A DNA stretch of 41,193 nt from Comamonadaceae bacterium. GTDB taxonomy: Bacteria; Pseudomonadota; Gammaproteobacteria; Burkholderiales; Burkholderiaceae_C. Shown piece after piece: positions 26,134 through 33,424 of this stretch (positions are counted from its first letter, which is position 1; every line of letters starts with the position of its first letter). The translations under genes and the position numbers were made by a program. The DNA is taken from positions 1 through 41,193 of the forward strand of contig JAIYCG010000006.1 of the NCBI GenBank assembly GCA_027488115.1, in the 5' to 3' direction. The notes below the pieces were generated by a model. It ran no database searches, was not told where the DNA came from, and saw only the letters and a program-made list of their open reading frames with translations.

Positions 26134-26694
26134 ATGTCTTTGTCTATTCCTGAAATTGTTCAGCTCTTAAGCAGTCGTGCCACCACGTGGTACGGGCAAG
26201 AGGCGGTAAGCCAACTCGATCATGCATTGCAGTGTGCTCACCTCGCAGAGAAATCAAATGAGACCCCTGAAACTGTTGTAGCCGCCTTGCTCCACGATCT
26301 GGGTCATATGTTGAGCCCCGATCGTCCCAGTTTGGTGCCAGCTGATACTTTGCCTACCAAAGATGACTTGCATCAATTTGTGGCTTTGCCATTTTTAAGA
26401 AGTCTATTTCCCGATGCCGTTTTGGAGCCCATCAAGTTGCACGTCGATGCCAAACGCTATTTGTGTGCCGTCGATGCAGGCTATTGGGCAGACCTTTCAC
26501 CAGCATCCAAGCACAGCCTTGAGTTGCAGGGCGGCGTTTTTGATGAAATGCAAGTTAGTGCATTTCAAGATTTGCCTTTTTACGCAGAGGCTGTTCGCCT
26601 CAGACGTTATGACGACTTGGCCAAGGTCCCAGGTCAACAAACGCCTGACCTATTTCATTTTGAAAAACTGATGTTGCAAGTGAGCTGCCAATAA
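26134..26694 (+). CDS. PhnZ-like HD-domain mixed-valent di-iron oxygenase
   Basis: This 186-residue HD protein is associated with phosphonate operons. From memory of PhnZ, the key residues line up: Y20 and E23 (substrate pocket), H30, H54-D55 and H58 (LLHDLGH), H80, H103 with K107 (HVDAKRY) and D160. These give the di-iron ligands and the phosphonate-contact lysine. PhnZ and the related TmpB oxidatively cleave alpha-hydroxylated aminophosphonates to phosphate plus an acid. I start it at the ATG at 26134, with AGGGAG 7 nt upstream. It is the last gene of the operon. No PhnY/TmpA hydroxylase is nearby, so the source of its hydroxylated substrate is unclear, and a different substrate is possible. 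Confidence 0.82.
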   Translation: MSLSIPEIVQLLSSRATTWYGQEAVSQLDHALQCAHLAEKSNETPETVVAALLHDLGHMLSPDRPSLVPADTLPTKDDLHQFVALPFLRSLFPDAVLEPIKLHVDAKRYLCAVDAGYWADLSPASKHSLELQGGVFDEMQVSAFQDLPFYAEAVRLRRYDDLAKVPGQQTPDLFHFEKLMLQVSCQ

Positions 26695-26707
26695 TTCATG
26701 GTAAGTG

Positions 26708-26736
26708 TTGACACGTCATATTCTCTTCATTAAACA
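26708..26736 (+). promoter_or_regulatory. Possible sigma-70 promoter for the small acidic protein gene
   Basis: A perfect -35 hexamer TTGACA (26708-26713) is followed after 17 nt by a weak -10, TAAACA (26731-26736). It lies 72 nt upstream of the small acidic protein gene. The match is driven by the -35 box alone. Confidence 0.35.
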
Positions 26737-26808
26737 GACACGCTGAATGGCTAAATTGATTGATGACAACTTTTGAAGCTGTCATCCCTCAACTTAAGGA
26801 GAATCTGA

Positions 26809-27081
26809 ATGACCTCTGAAAACCATGTACATGAAGTCGACGTAGAAGGTGATTTTGCGGATGAGTTTGACAGTCCTAGTGAAAACCATCGCATGGCTGC
26901 ACACCATTTTTCTGAAGCTGCCAAAGAGCATGAGCTTGCTGCTGATGCCTATGATGCGGGTGACCAAACTGCATCAGAACTTCATTCTTTCAAGGCCTAT
27001 CGCCACCAATTGAACGCAGTGCAGTATTCCGAAATTGCAGTAATGGAAGCTTTTGAGTTGAATGAAATCAATGAAATTTGA
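26809..27081 (+). CDS. Small acidic protein of unknown function
   Basis: I do not recognise this 90-residue protein. It is very acidic at the N-terminus (many Asp/Glu in residues 1-22), then has a His- and Ala-rich, probably helical stretch (HRMAAHHFSEAAKEHELAA) and a second helix rich in His and aromatic residues (FKAYRHQLNAVQYSE). There is no signal peptide or membrane segment. An AAGGAG lies 7 nt before the ATG, a near-ideal ribosome site, so the gene is very likely real and well translated. The heptad-like pattern suggests a helical hairpin. Its position after the phn operon, behind its own candidate promoter, does not show a role. Confidence 0.7.
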   Translation: MTSENHVHEVDVEGDFADEFDSPSENHRMAAHHFSEAAKEHELAADAYDAGDQTASELHSFKAYRHQLNAVQYSEIAVMEAFELNEINEI

Positions 27082-27091
27082 TTGAATCAAA

Positions 27092-27117
27092 GATCGACTC
27101 GTTTGTACGAGTCGATC
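27092..27117. repeat. Perfect 11-bp hairpin downstream of the small acidic protein gene
   Basis: GATCGACTCGT and ACGAGTCGATC form a perfect 11-bp stem with a 4-nt loop (TTGT), 10 nt after the stop codon. No T-run follows on either strand, so it is not a classical intrinsic terminator. It may stabilise the 3' end of the mRNA or act as a Rho-associated end. Confidence 0.6.
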
Positions 27118-27156
27118 ATGCTAGAGCTACAGAAGCAGTCTCCTGAGAGATGGGTC

Positions 27157-27217
27157 TTGCCAATGCAATTTGGCAAACCTGAATTGAACCAAACGTCAAC
27201 TCTTCAGTTGATTGGTT
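27157..27217. repeat. Two further stem-loops in the 27.1-27.25 kb intergenic region
   Basis: TTGCCAA (27157-27163) pairs with TTGGCAA (27170-27176). A longer hairpin follows: AACCAA (27187-27192) pairs with TTGGTT (27212-27217), and inside it TCAACT (27196-27201) pairs with AGTTGA (27206-27211), with a CTTC loop and a 3-nt bulge. With the hairpin at 27092 this makes three structures in 126 nt. It could be a structured 3' UTR or a small RNA; no promoter or terminator settles this. Confidence 0.45.
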
Positions 27218-27247
27218 GAAAGCTTCTATTTGAAGAGATCAGTTGTA

Positions 27248-28012
27248 TTAAGAGAACTCAATTTGTTTGAAAGTATCAATCCAAATGTCATCAATCAGGC
27301 GAAGCTTGACGGGGTCAAAGCTTTTGATTGTTTCCCAATAGCGGCCAGAGGGAACGAGATAGCCCAAGCTCTTTTCTGCAGCCAATGCCATGCTCACCTT
27401 TTGTAAATCAAACAACTGATTTTGCGTGGCTAAAAGTTTTTCATGGCTCAAAGAATGCTGCAAGTCTGAATGTCTTAGCCGAGGAAATGTCAACCTAGAT
27501 TCTGGCAAAGCGGACATGTTCAAAACAGCGCAATTTTGTTTGCTTGCAAATGCCATTAACCTGTTTGATTTTGCCTCCAAAGACTGAAGCGTCATGTCGT
27601 TTCGCAAGGGATCAGCAGTTCCGCTTCCATAGAAGTGACTGGATTTTCCATTGTCTGCAGCGTAAACCATGTCACAGCCTACATAAGCAATGACGTCTGG
27701 CTTGAGTGCACCGAGGGCCCAATACCCTGCAGTGAATGCCATTGTTCCGCCTGCATAAATAAAGCCACCATAATTATTCTGGTGAAGTACAAACTCATTT
27801 GCAGTGATTAACTGTTGATGGCTTTCAACTGGCAATTGTGGGCGGCGATCAACAGGGAAATCTTCAGGGAAGATCAGGTAATTCCAGTCGGGAGTCACTT
27901 GCCAAGCATTGTTGATGGCAATACGGCTTGAAAAAAATGAAAGATCCCAATGCTGAATGGCAGTGACATCTGGTGCACTTCCAAAGATCAAAACAATTTT
28001 TGAATCATGCAT
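27248..28012 (-). CDS. Protein of unknown function, possibly MptE/DUF115-like
   Basis: This 254-residue protein starts MHDSKIVLIFGSAPD, a strand-glycine-rich-turn opening, and later has DVIAYVGCDMVY followed by HFYGSGTADPLR. This layout recalls DUF115/MptE-like or glycosyltransferase-related proteins that handle surface sugars, but the match is from memory and weak. I chose the ATG at 28012; the longer frame begins with a TTG at 28114 inside a perfect hairpin and adds a poorly ordered N-terminus. There is no signal peptide with this start. The gene follows the GlpQ-like gene on the same strand, separated by two hairpins, so co-regulation is doubtful. Confidence 0.6.
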   Translation of the reverse strand: MHDSKIVLIFGSAPDVTAIQHWDLSFFSSRIAINNAWQVTPDWNYLIFPEDFPVDRRPQLPVESHQQLITANEFVLHQNNYGGFIYAGGTMAFTAGYWALGALKPDVIAYVGCDMVYAADNGKSSHFYGSGTADPLRNDMTLQSLEAKSNRLMAFASKQNCAVLNMSALPESRLTFPRLRHSDLQHSLSHEKLLATQNQLFDLQKVSMALAAEKSLGYLVPSGRYWETIKSFDPVKLRLIDDIWIDTFKQIEFS

Positions 28013-28097
28013 TTTTTGGGTGAGTAGAAATGAACGGAAGCAGAGAAGGTACTGCTTGAATCCGCTGATCTTTTGTGAAGATTCAGGCCGGTACTTT

Positions 28098-28132
28098 AGC
28101 TCATTTCGCAACACGAAGTTGCGAAATGAGCT
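28098..28132. repeat. Perfect 15-bp inverted repeat
   Basis: AGCTCATTTCGCAAC and GTTGCGAAATGAGCT form a perfect 15-bp stem around ACGAA. It lies between the GlpQ-like gene and the next minus-strand gene. No T-run follows on either strand. It could end or attenuate transcription leaving the GlpQ-like gene, or be a mobile repeat of the REP kind. Confidence 0.7.
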
Positions 28133-28141
28133 GAAAATTTA

Positions 28142-28165
28142 TTGGCGTCAAAATAGAGACGCCAA
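28142..28165. repeat. Perfect 8-bp inverted repeat next to the 15-bp hairpin
   Basis: TTGGCGTC (28142-28149) pairs with GACGCCAA (28158-28165) across 8 nt. It starts 23 nt after the stop of the GlpQ-like gene on the minus strand. On the minus strand the loop contains TTTT but no T-run follows the stem, so it is at best a weak terminator. Together with the 15-bp hairpin it forms a tandem hairpin pair. Confidence 0.55.
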
Positions 28166-28188
28166 AATCAAGACGACAAAATGAAGTC

Positions 28189-29352
28189 TCAGTTTCCGCG
28201 CACAGCTTTCAAAGCCGATACACCAGCCGCCGGAAAGTCTGTGAAAATACCATCAATTCCAAGTCTCATGTAGTACTCGATTTCGGCTTTGACATCGCTA
28301 AAGCCAAGGTCATAGCCGCCATCGTCTCCGCGGAAAGTCCATGTATGCACAAACAAACCCTTTTGGTGAGCCAATTCAATCACGCCAGTTGATCCGTCTA
28401 CACGGCGGTCGTAAGAGTTGATCTTGCCATCGCCATTGCGATCAATTTTGTCATTCACAGTTTTGACCAAGTAGGGCTTCCATGGGCCCACGCCATCGGC
28501 GTAAGTTTTGATGAAATCTAAGCCGCTGGCAGTCACCAAGTCTTTGAAGGTGCGCGTATCTTTACTGACCACAAAGTCATAAGGCTGACGCCATGGGTTG
28601 TAAGTCGCTGTGTCAACCTGAATGCTGCCATCGTCAAGCACATCGTAGGCGTCAATCAGTTGGACCAACTTGATGTTGGTTTTGGTGTTGAGGTATTGCA
28701 GATTGGCAACTTCAAACGACTGAATGAAAACAGGCGCTGTGGCCACATTGCCATAGGCTGCATGAAGTGTTGCGACCAATTTATCTTCAAACACATTTTT
28801 GCCAAAGTTGGCCACTGTGGCGTGATGTGTTGAATGTTTGATCTCTGGATAAATACCAATGGTGCGTCCAAGCTTGTTGCCTTCAGCTTTGGTCAATGCA
28901 ATGACTTCATCTAAAGTTGGAATAGAAAACAAGCCGTCGTAAATTTTCGAGCGCTTGCCATTTGGCTGAATAGCTCGCAAAGTCTTAATTTCGGCCAATG
29001 TAAAGTCGCTTGCAAAGTAATCCGTAATTTCTTCGCCATCCACATTTTTGGTGGACTTTCTGCTTGGGAATTTGGTAGCTACATCGGTTGTCCCGCCCAG
29101 CATAGGTTCATGACGGGCAATCATCACGCCGTCTTTGGTCAGAACCAAGTCTGGCTCTACATAGTCAGCACCCTGGTCGATGGCTGCCTTGTAGGACTCT
29201 AGAGTGTGTTCTGGAAATGTGCCTGATGCACCGCGGTGACCGATCACCAAGGGGGCATCACCTAACAGTGTTTTAAACAGGGGGGAGCTGTCGCCACCGC
29301 ATGCCTGCAGCAGGACGACAGAAGCTGCCGCCAATAAAAGCTTGATTTTCAT
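28189..29352 (-). CDS. glpQ: GlpQ-like periplasmic glycerophosphodiester phosphodiesterase, lipoprotein
   Basis: The enzyme should split glycerophosphodiesters into glycerol 3-phosphate and an alcohol. The 387-residue protein has a lipoprotein signal with Cys18 (VVLLQACGG), then the GDPD core: GHRGASGTFPEHTLESY, YVEPDLVLTKDGVMIARHEP, IYPEIKHSTHH and a C-terminal GIDGIFTDFPAAG. His, Arg, Glu and Asp residues of the active site are in these motifs. An insert with DRNGDGKI looks like an EF-hand calcium loop, in keeping with the calcium dependence of GlpQ. The start at 29352 has GGAG 5 nt upstream; the longer frame to 29409 would bury the signal. No glpT or ugp transporter for glycerol 3-phosphate is in the window. 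Confidence 0.9.
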   Translation of the reverse strand: MKIKLLLAAASVVLLQACGGDSSPLFKTLLGDAPLVIGHRGASGTFPEHTLESYKAAIDQGADYVEPDLVLTKDGVMIARHEPMLGGTTDVATKFPSRKSTKNVDGEEITDYFASDFTLAEIKTLRAIQPNGKRSKIYDGLFSIPTLDEVIALTKAEGNKLGRTIGIYPEIKHSTHHATVANFGKNVFEDKLVATLHAAYGNVATAPVFIQSFEVANLQYLNTKTNIKLVQLIDAYDVLDDGSIQVDTATYNPWRQPYDFVVSKDTRTFKDLVTASGLDFIKTYADGVGPWKPYLVKTVNDKIDRNGDGKINSYDRRVDGSTGVIELAHQKGLFVHTWTFRGDDGGYDLGFSDVKAEIEYYMRLGIDGIFTDFPAAGVSALKAVRGN

Positions 29353-29424
29353 GTTTTCTCCAACAAATTGTGATGAGCTTTTGATGTCCAACCTAAGCGG
29401 ACGAGTCAAATTTGCCAGAGGCTT

Positions 29425-29457
29425 GTGACAGTAGCGTGAAGACAGTCAAAGTGTCAG
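29425..29457 (-). promoter_or_regulatory. Cluster of three CTGTCAT-like heptamers upstream of the GlpQ-like gene
   Basis: On the minus strand CTGACAC, CTGTCTT and CTGTCAC occur in the same direction with 5- and 7-nt spacers, 73-105 nt upstream of the GlpQ-like start. They resemble PhoB half-sites (CTGTCAT), but a true Pho box has 4-nt spacers. It may be a degenerate array or a chance cluster. Confidence 0.35.
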
Positions 29458-29487
29458 CCAAGTTCGGTTTGCAAATTGGCGAGAATC

Positions 29488-30531
29488 TCAATTCGTTGGA
29501 GCAAGTACCACTTCTATTGCATATTGAGTGTTCTGCGTACCTGTCTGCTGAAACCACAAGGTCATGAAGCCTTCGCCAAGTTGCGGCTTGGCTACATTGG
29601 CCAAAACATTGCGACCCAAATCGCTCGGGCCCATGTGACCATAGACCAGCATGCGGGAAGTATCTACACCCGCATCGAACACGCGGTTTGCTTGCAATGC
29701 ATAAAAAGAAATTGCATCTTCTGAGACATACTGCACCAACTTGACTGATACCAACTGTTGGCCTTTGGGTATCTCCCATCTCACATAGTCAGCGTCACCT
29801 CGTACCACCACACCGTGGATTAAATATGTTTGAAAGCCTTGCGTTAAAACGCTAGGCTGCAAAGGATTGCCAGAGGCCTCGTGGGCCAACATGTTTTGAT
29901 TTTTTAAATCAAAGATTTGCGATTCGGAGGGGTTACCAGCCACATCAACCTGACGCAGCCAAACACTTGCCAATCCGTTGCCCAATGTTCCCAAGCCTAT
30001 GCCGTTGCCAGTCAACCAAGGGCCTTTTGGGTCAAGGGCATATTCCCAACGCGCTCCCATTTCAATGCCTGAGAGCTTTAAGGTGTTGGTCACCCCCTCT
30101 ACTTGAGGGGTGATCGTCACTGCAGCTGGCGGCATGGTGTCCAAAACGCAATTCACTTTGACAATGTCTGAAGTGTTGCCAAGATGATCGCGTGTACGCA
30201 CCCAAATCATCTTGGCACCATCGCCTGTGACTTCAAAATTAGAGCCATTACCCCGCGTCCAGGTGGCGCCTTGGTCCAAAGAAAATTCCCAGTCCAAACT
30301 TGGCGCATCAACTCGCCACATGCCGATGCGAGTGATGCCATCTGTCACGCTCAAGCCGGTATCGGTGAAAGACAAAACAGGTGGGCTGAGGGTTACTGGA
30401 CCGGGTGCAACTGTTGGCGTTTGCGGGGATGATTCGGCCACCGGTTCTGTACCGGGACCTGAACCGCCGCAAGCCCCTAAGAATGAGGCGAGCGCCAATG
30501 ACATGACAGAGCGTGAAATGTGATGTTTCAT
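29488..30531 (-). CDS. Lipoprotein with tandem Ig-like domains and a C-terminal PPC-like domain
   Basis: This 347-residue protein has a lipoprotein signal with Cys21 (ASFLGACGG), a Pro/Thr-rich linker, and two similar Ig-like units. Each unit has a W-(E/Y)-(F/A)-SLD/LDP pattern and ends with an R-x-x-D-x-x-G-N turn: TRDHLGNTSD, then RQVDVAGNPSE. The last 120 residues (FMTLWFQQTGTQNTQYAIEV near the end) read like a pre-peptidase C-terminal-type beta domain. No catalytic motif is visible; a surface adhesive or substrate-holding role fits. The start is uncertain (ATG at 30531 or 30546). It is divergent to the secreted phytase-like gene and followed by the GlpQ-like gene, so it may serve the same substrate system. 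Confidence 0.65.
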   Translation of the reverse strand: MKHHISRSVMSLALASFLGACGGSGPGTEPVAESSPQTPTVAPGPVTLSPPVLSFTDTGLSVTDGITRIGMWRVDAPSLDWEFSLDQGATWTRGNGSNFEVTGDGAKMIWVRTRDHLGNTSDIVKVNCVLDTMPPAAVTITPQVEGVTNTLKLSGIEMGARWEYALDPKGPWLTGNGIGLGTLGNGLASVWLRQVDVAGNPSESQIFDLKNQNMLAHEASGNPLQPSVLTQGFQTYLIHGVVVRGDADYVRWEIPKGQQLVSVKLVQYVSEDAISFYALQANRVFDAGVDTSRMLVYGHMGPSDLGRNVLANVAKPQLGEGFMTLWFQQTGTQNTQYAIEVVLAPTN

Positions 30532-30611
30532 ACACGGAATTGACATCAAAAAAATCAAGAATAACAGTTACACATGGTGTGTATATTTAACGGATTTTCG
30601 AAAGGATTAAC

Positions 30612-31970
30612 GTGCCAATTTCTATCAAGAGTTTTGCAAGTGCAATGACCCTTGCTGTCTGTGCAGGCTATGTCAGTGCACAAGCACAAGCGGTTTACCC
30701 AGCCACTTTGGCTGGACATGCTGTTTTGCCAGCACTTTCCCTTATTCCTGCACCTGCTGATGCCCCAGCAGATTTGCGACACAGTGGAAAATTCACGACT
30801 GGCCAGAGGGTTGAAAAATTAGGCTCTGTGGAAGGTTTGTCTGCTGGCCGTCCTACTGGCGTGTTTCTGCCCTTTGATGGCCAACCCTTGCAAGGTCATT
30901 CAGGCGTTCAAAGAATGCCTGATGGCACTTTCTGGGTATTGACCGATAACGGTGCTGGATCCAAAGCCAATTCACCAGATTTCATGCTGTATTTGAATCA
31001 TTACAACATTGACTTTAAAACCGGACAGTTCAAACAACTGGCAACAGTGTTCTTGCATGACCCAGACAAGAAGGTGCCATTTCGGATCGTTCACGAGGGC
31101 ACCAATTCACGTTATTTAACGGGTTCAGATTTTGACACTGAAAGTTTTCAAATCATTGGACAACATATTTGGATTGGCGACGAGTTTGGCCCATTCTTAA
31201 TCAAGACAGATATGAAGGGCAAAGTGCTTGCCGTTTATGAAACAGTTGTTGACGGCAAAGTCGTTCGATCTCCAGACCATCCTTCCGTCACAATGCCTGG
31301 TTCACCAGTTGACAGCACTAAATTTGAGGTTCGTCGCTCTAAGGGTTTTGAAGGCATGGCCTCTTCAAAAGATGGTCGCAAGTTGTATCCAATGTTAGAA
31401 GGTCCTGTTTGGAACGACTCGACCAAGAGCTTTGAAAATATCGATGGAAAACAATATCTTCGTGTTTTGGAGTTTGATGTGGCCTCTGAAAAATGGACCG
31501 GCCGTCATTGGAAATACATGCTTGAGGCAAACCACCATGCGATTGGTGATTTCAACATGATTGATCAAACCACCGGCTTGGTCATAGAGCGTGACAATGG
31601 CGAAGGCATCAAAGCGAGTGCATGCCCAGAGAACCAAAAACGCACAGATTGCTTCCACGATCTTCCAAAATTTAAACGGGTATATAAAATTGAGTTGTCT
31701 GAAGCCAATGTGGGTGGGGTTGCGCGCAAGATTGGCTACATTGATTTGATGAACATTGCCGATCCGAATAAACTGGCCCGTAAGCCATTGGAAAATGGCG
31801 TGTTGACCTTCCCATTTTTCACCATCGAAAATGTTGATGTTGTAGATGCCAAACACATCATCGTGGGCAATGACAACAATCTTCCATTTTCAAGCAGCAG
31901 ATTGCCCAATAAGGCAGACGACAATGAAATGATCTTGCTAGAAGTTGAGGCGTTTTTAAAAGCCAAATAA
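30612..31970 (+). CDS. Secreted 'esterase-like activity of phytase' family protein
   Basis: This 452-residue secreted protein has a signal peptide of about 25 residues (ending SAQAQA) and a beta-propeller-like body. Family-typical motifs are PDGTFWVLTDNGAGSK, IWIGDEFGPFLIKTD, SKGFEGMASSKDGRKLYPML and VIERDNGEG. This is the domain family annotated as esterase-like activity of phytase. Its members hydrolyse phosphate or other esters outside the cell, and the exact substrate is unproven. Translation starts at GTG 30612, with AAAGGA 5 nt upstream; the next ATG would cut into the signal peptide. A strong terminator follows at 31999. Confidence 0.85.
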   Translation: MPISIKSFASAMTLAVCAGYVSAQAQAVYPATLAGHAVLPALSLIPAPADAPADLRHSGKFTTGQRVEKLGSVEGLSAGRPTGVFLPFDGQPLQGHSGVQRMPDGTFWVLTDNGAGSKANSPDFMLYLNHYNIDFKTGQFKQLATVFLHDPDKKVPFRIVHEGTNSRYLTGSDFDTESFQIIGQHIWIGDEFGPFLIKTDMKGKVLAVYETVVDGKVVRSPDHPSVTMPGSPVDSTKFEVRRSKGFEGMASSKDGRKLYPMLEGPVWNDSTKSFENIDGKQYLRVLEFDVASEKWTGRHWKYMLEANHHAIGDFNMIDQTTGLVIERDNGEGIKASACPENQKRTDCFHDLPKFKRVYKIELSEANVGGVARKIGYIDLMNIADPNKLARKPLENGVLTFPFFTIENVDVVDAKHIIVGNDNNLPFSSSRLPNKADDNEMILLEVEAFLKAK

Positions 31971-31998
31971 ATTCAATTTAAAACATCGCCATTTACAG

Positions 31999-32032
31999 AA
32001 GGCCATTGCAATTCAATGCAATGGCCTTTTTT
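31999..32032 (+). terminator. Intrinsic terminator after the phytase-like gene
   Basis: A perfect 12-bp stem (AAGGCCATTGCA with TGCAATGGCCTT) and a 6-nt loop are followed by TTTT. It lies 29 nt after the stop codon. With the leading A-rich flank it could also serve the convergent aminotransferase-like gene from the other side. Confidence 0.9.
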
Positions 32033-32086
32033 ACAAGTGAATAATTAAACTAGATTTCTCAGATGGTGTTTGATTTAAATTTGATA

Positions 32087-33397
32087 TCAGCTTCTGGCAG
32101 TTATATTTTTTAATGCCCCAAAGAATTGGTCCATTTCGGATTCTGAGGTGTAAACGGCAGGTGAAATGCGAATGCACTGACCTTTGGCAACACCAGTACG
32201 GCGTACAGAAAAGATGCCGTATTTGTCTCGCAACTCTGCCACCAAAGCATTGTTCTGTTCGGCAGTTACTTTCCCTGCCATTCGGAATGACGTAATACCT
32301 GCATACATGCCGGGCTCGTCTGGTGTCAATATTTCAAGCCCTTTCAATTCTCGGGCACGACTGACCCAGTAATTGCGCAAATGTTTGACTCTTAGTTCTT
32401 TGGCTTTGGCACCAATGTCATTGTGAAGCTTCAGAGCTGTTGGCAAAGACAATATAGTGGCAAAATTTGTTGTGCCAGTGTGAACGCGAGACCGTATGTC
32501 TGTGGCAGGGTAGTCTTCATCACCCATTGCACGATCGATTTCTGTCAATTTGGATTTCGCAATGTACATAAATCCAAGACCCAATGGTGCGCCAATCCAT
32601 TTGTGCAAATTGAAGCCCACAAAATCAACGCCCAATTCATTCACTTTGAAATCGATTTGGCCCCAAGAATGAGCTGCATCCAATATGACCGCAACACCTC
32701 GAGACTTGGCCATTGCCGCAATTTCTTGAACTGGCATGACAAGGCCTGTTCTGTGGCTAACATGCGTTAAAAGCAGAAGTCCGGCTTTGGGGTTGTCGAT
32801 CAGAATTTGTTGGTAAGCCGCCAAGACATTTGCCTTGGTTGCAGGTTCTGGAATGTTGAACTTAACCACATTGACGCCACGTCGATCGGCCAACCATTTC
32901 ATGCCATATTGCATGGAGTCATAGTCGAGGTCAGAGTAGATAACGGTATCGCCAGTTTTTAACTTGTTATAACCTGCAATTAAGAGTTGTAGAGCTTCAG
33001 TGGCGCCACGTGTGAATGCAATTTCGGATGTATCTGCACCTACGGCTTGAGCAAGTTGTGACCTTGCAGATTCAGCATCTTTTCCGAATTGTGTGCGAGC
33101 GTAAATTGAATTCTCTCTGTTCACCATTTCAGTCTTGGCGACGTATTCCATGCGAACAGGTTCGGCCATGATCCCCCAATAGCCATTTTCTAAATTAATG
33201 TGTTGATTTGAAATCGCATAAAGATTTCTAACTGCAGCCCAATAATTTGCTTGGGTTGCAATGTTGTCAATTGGTGAAATTGGCAAATTGAAAGAAGATG
33301 ACGCGAGATTGGCGCTTTGTGCGTTGACAGTTGATGACGCGCTGGCACTTGCTGCAGCCAATCCGATGACAAAATTTCTTCTGTTGGTAATAGACAT
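32087..33397 (-). CDS. Tat-exported class V aminotransferase-fold PLP enzyme (PvdN / isopenicillin N epimerase-like)
   Basis: This is a 436-residue fold-type I PLP enzyme. The twin-arginine signal NRRNFVIGLAAASAS and a SxVNAQ cleavage region indicate folded export to the periplasm. The PLP lysine lies in FNLHKWIGAPLG, with DAAHSWGQ and FTRGATEALQLL as conserved cofactor-binding parts. In Pseudomonas, PvdN is a Tat-exported member of this family that modifies the glutamate side chain of pyoverdine in the periplasm, and isopenicillin N epimerase is another relative. No siderophore or antibiotic genes are here, so the substrate is unknown. GGAG lies 5 nt upstream of the ATG. It is followed by convergent DNA with a terminator. 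Confidence 0.85.
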   Translation of the reverse strand: MSITNRRNFVIGLAAASASASSTVNAQSANLASSSFNLPISPIDNIATQANYWAAVRNLYAISNQHINLENGYWGIMAEPVRMEYVAKTEMVNRENSIYARTQFGKDAESARSQLAQAVGADTSEIAFTRGATEALQLLIAGYNKLKTGDTVIYSDLDYDSMQYGMKWLADRRGVNVVKFNIPEPATKANVLAAYQQILIDNPKAGLLLLTHVSHRTGLVMPVQEIAAMAKSRGVAVILDAAHSWGQIDFKVNELGVDFVGFNLHKWIGAPLGLGFMYIAKSKLTEIDRAMGDEDYPATDIRSRVHTGTTNFATILSLPTALKLHNDIGAKAKELRVKHLRNYWVSRARELKGLEILTPDEPGMYAGITSFRMAGKVTAEQNNALVAELRDKYGIFSVRRTGVAKGQCIRISPAVYTSESEMDQFFGALKNITARS

Positions 33398-33424
33398 TGT
33401 TTCTCCACTGTGAACAGTAGAGTT

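Noticed and set aside
27212..27406. Plus-strand ORF of 64 codons
   Set aside because: It runs through hairpin sequence and antisense to the unknown protein gene, with no ribosome site.
28013..28114. Extension of the unknown protein to a TTG at 28114
   Set aside because: The start lies inside a perfect 15-bp hairpin, and the ATG at 28012 begins a compact domain.
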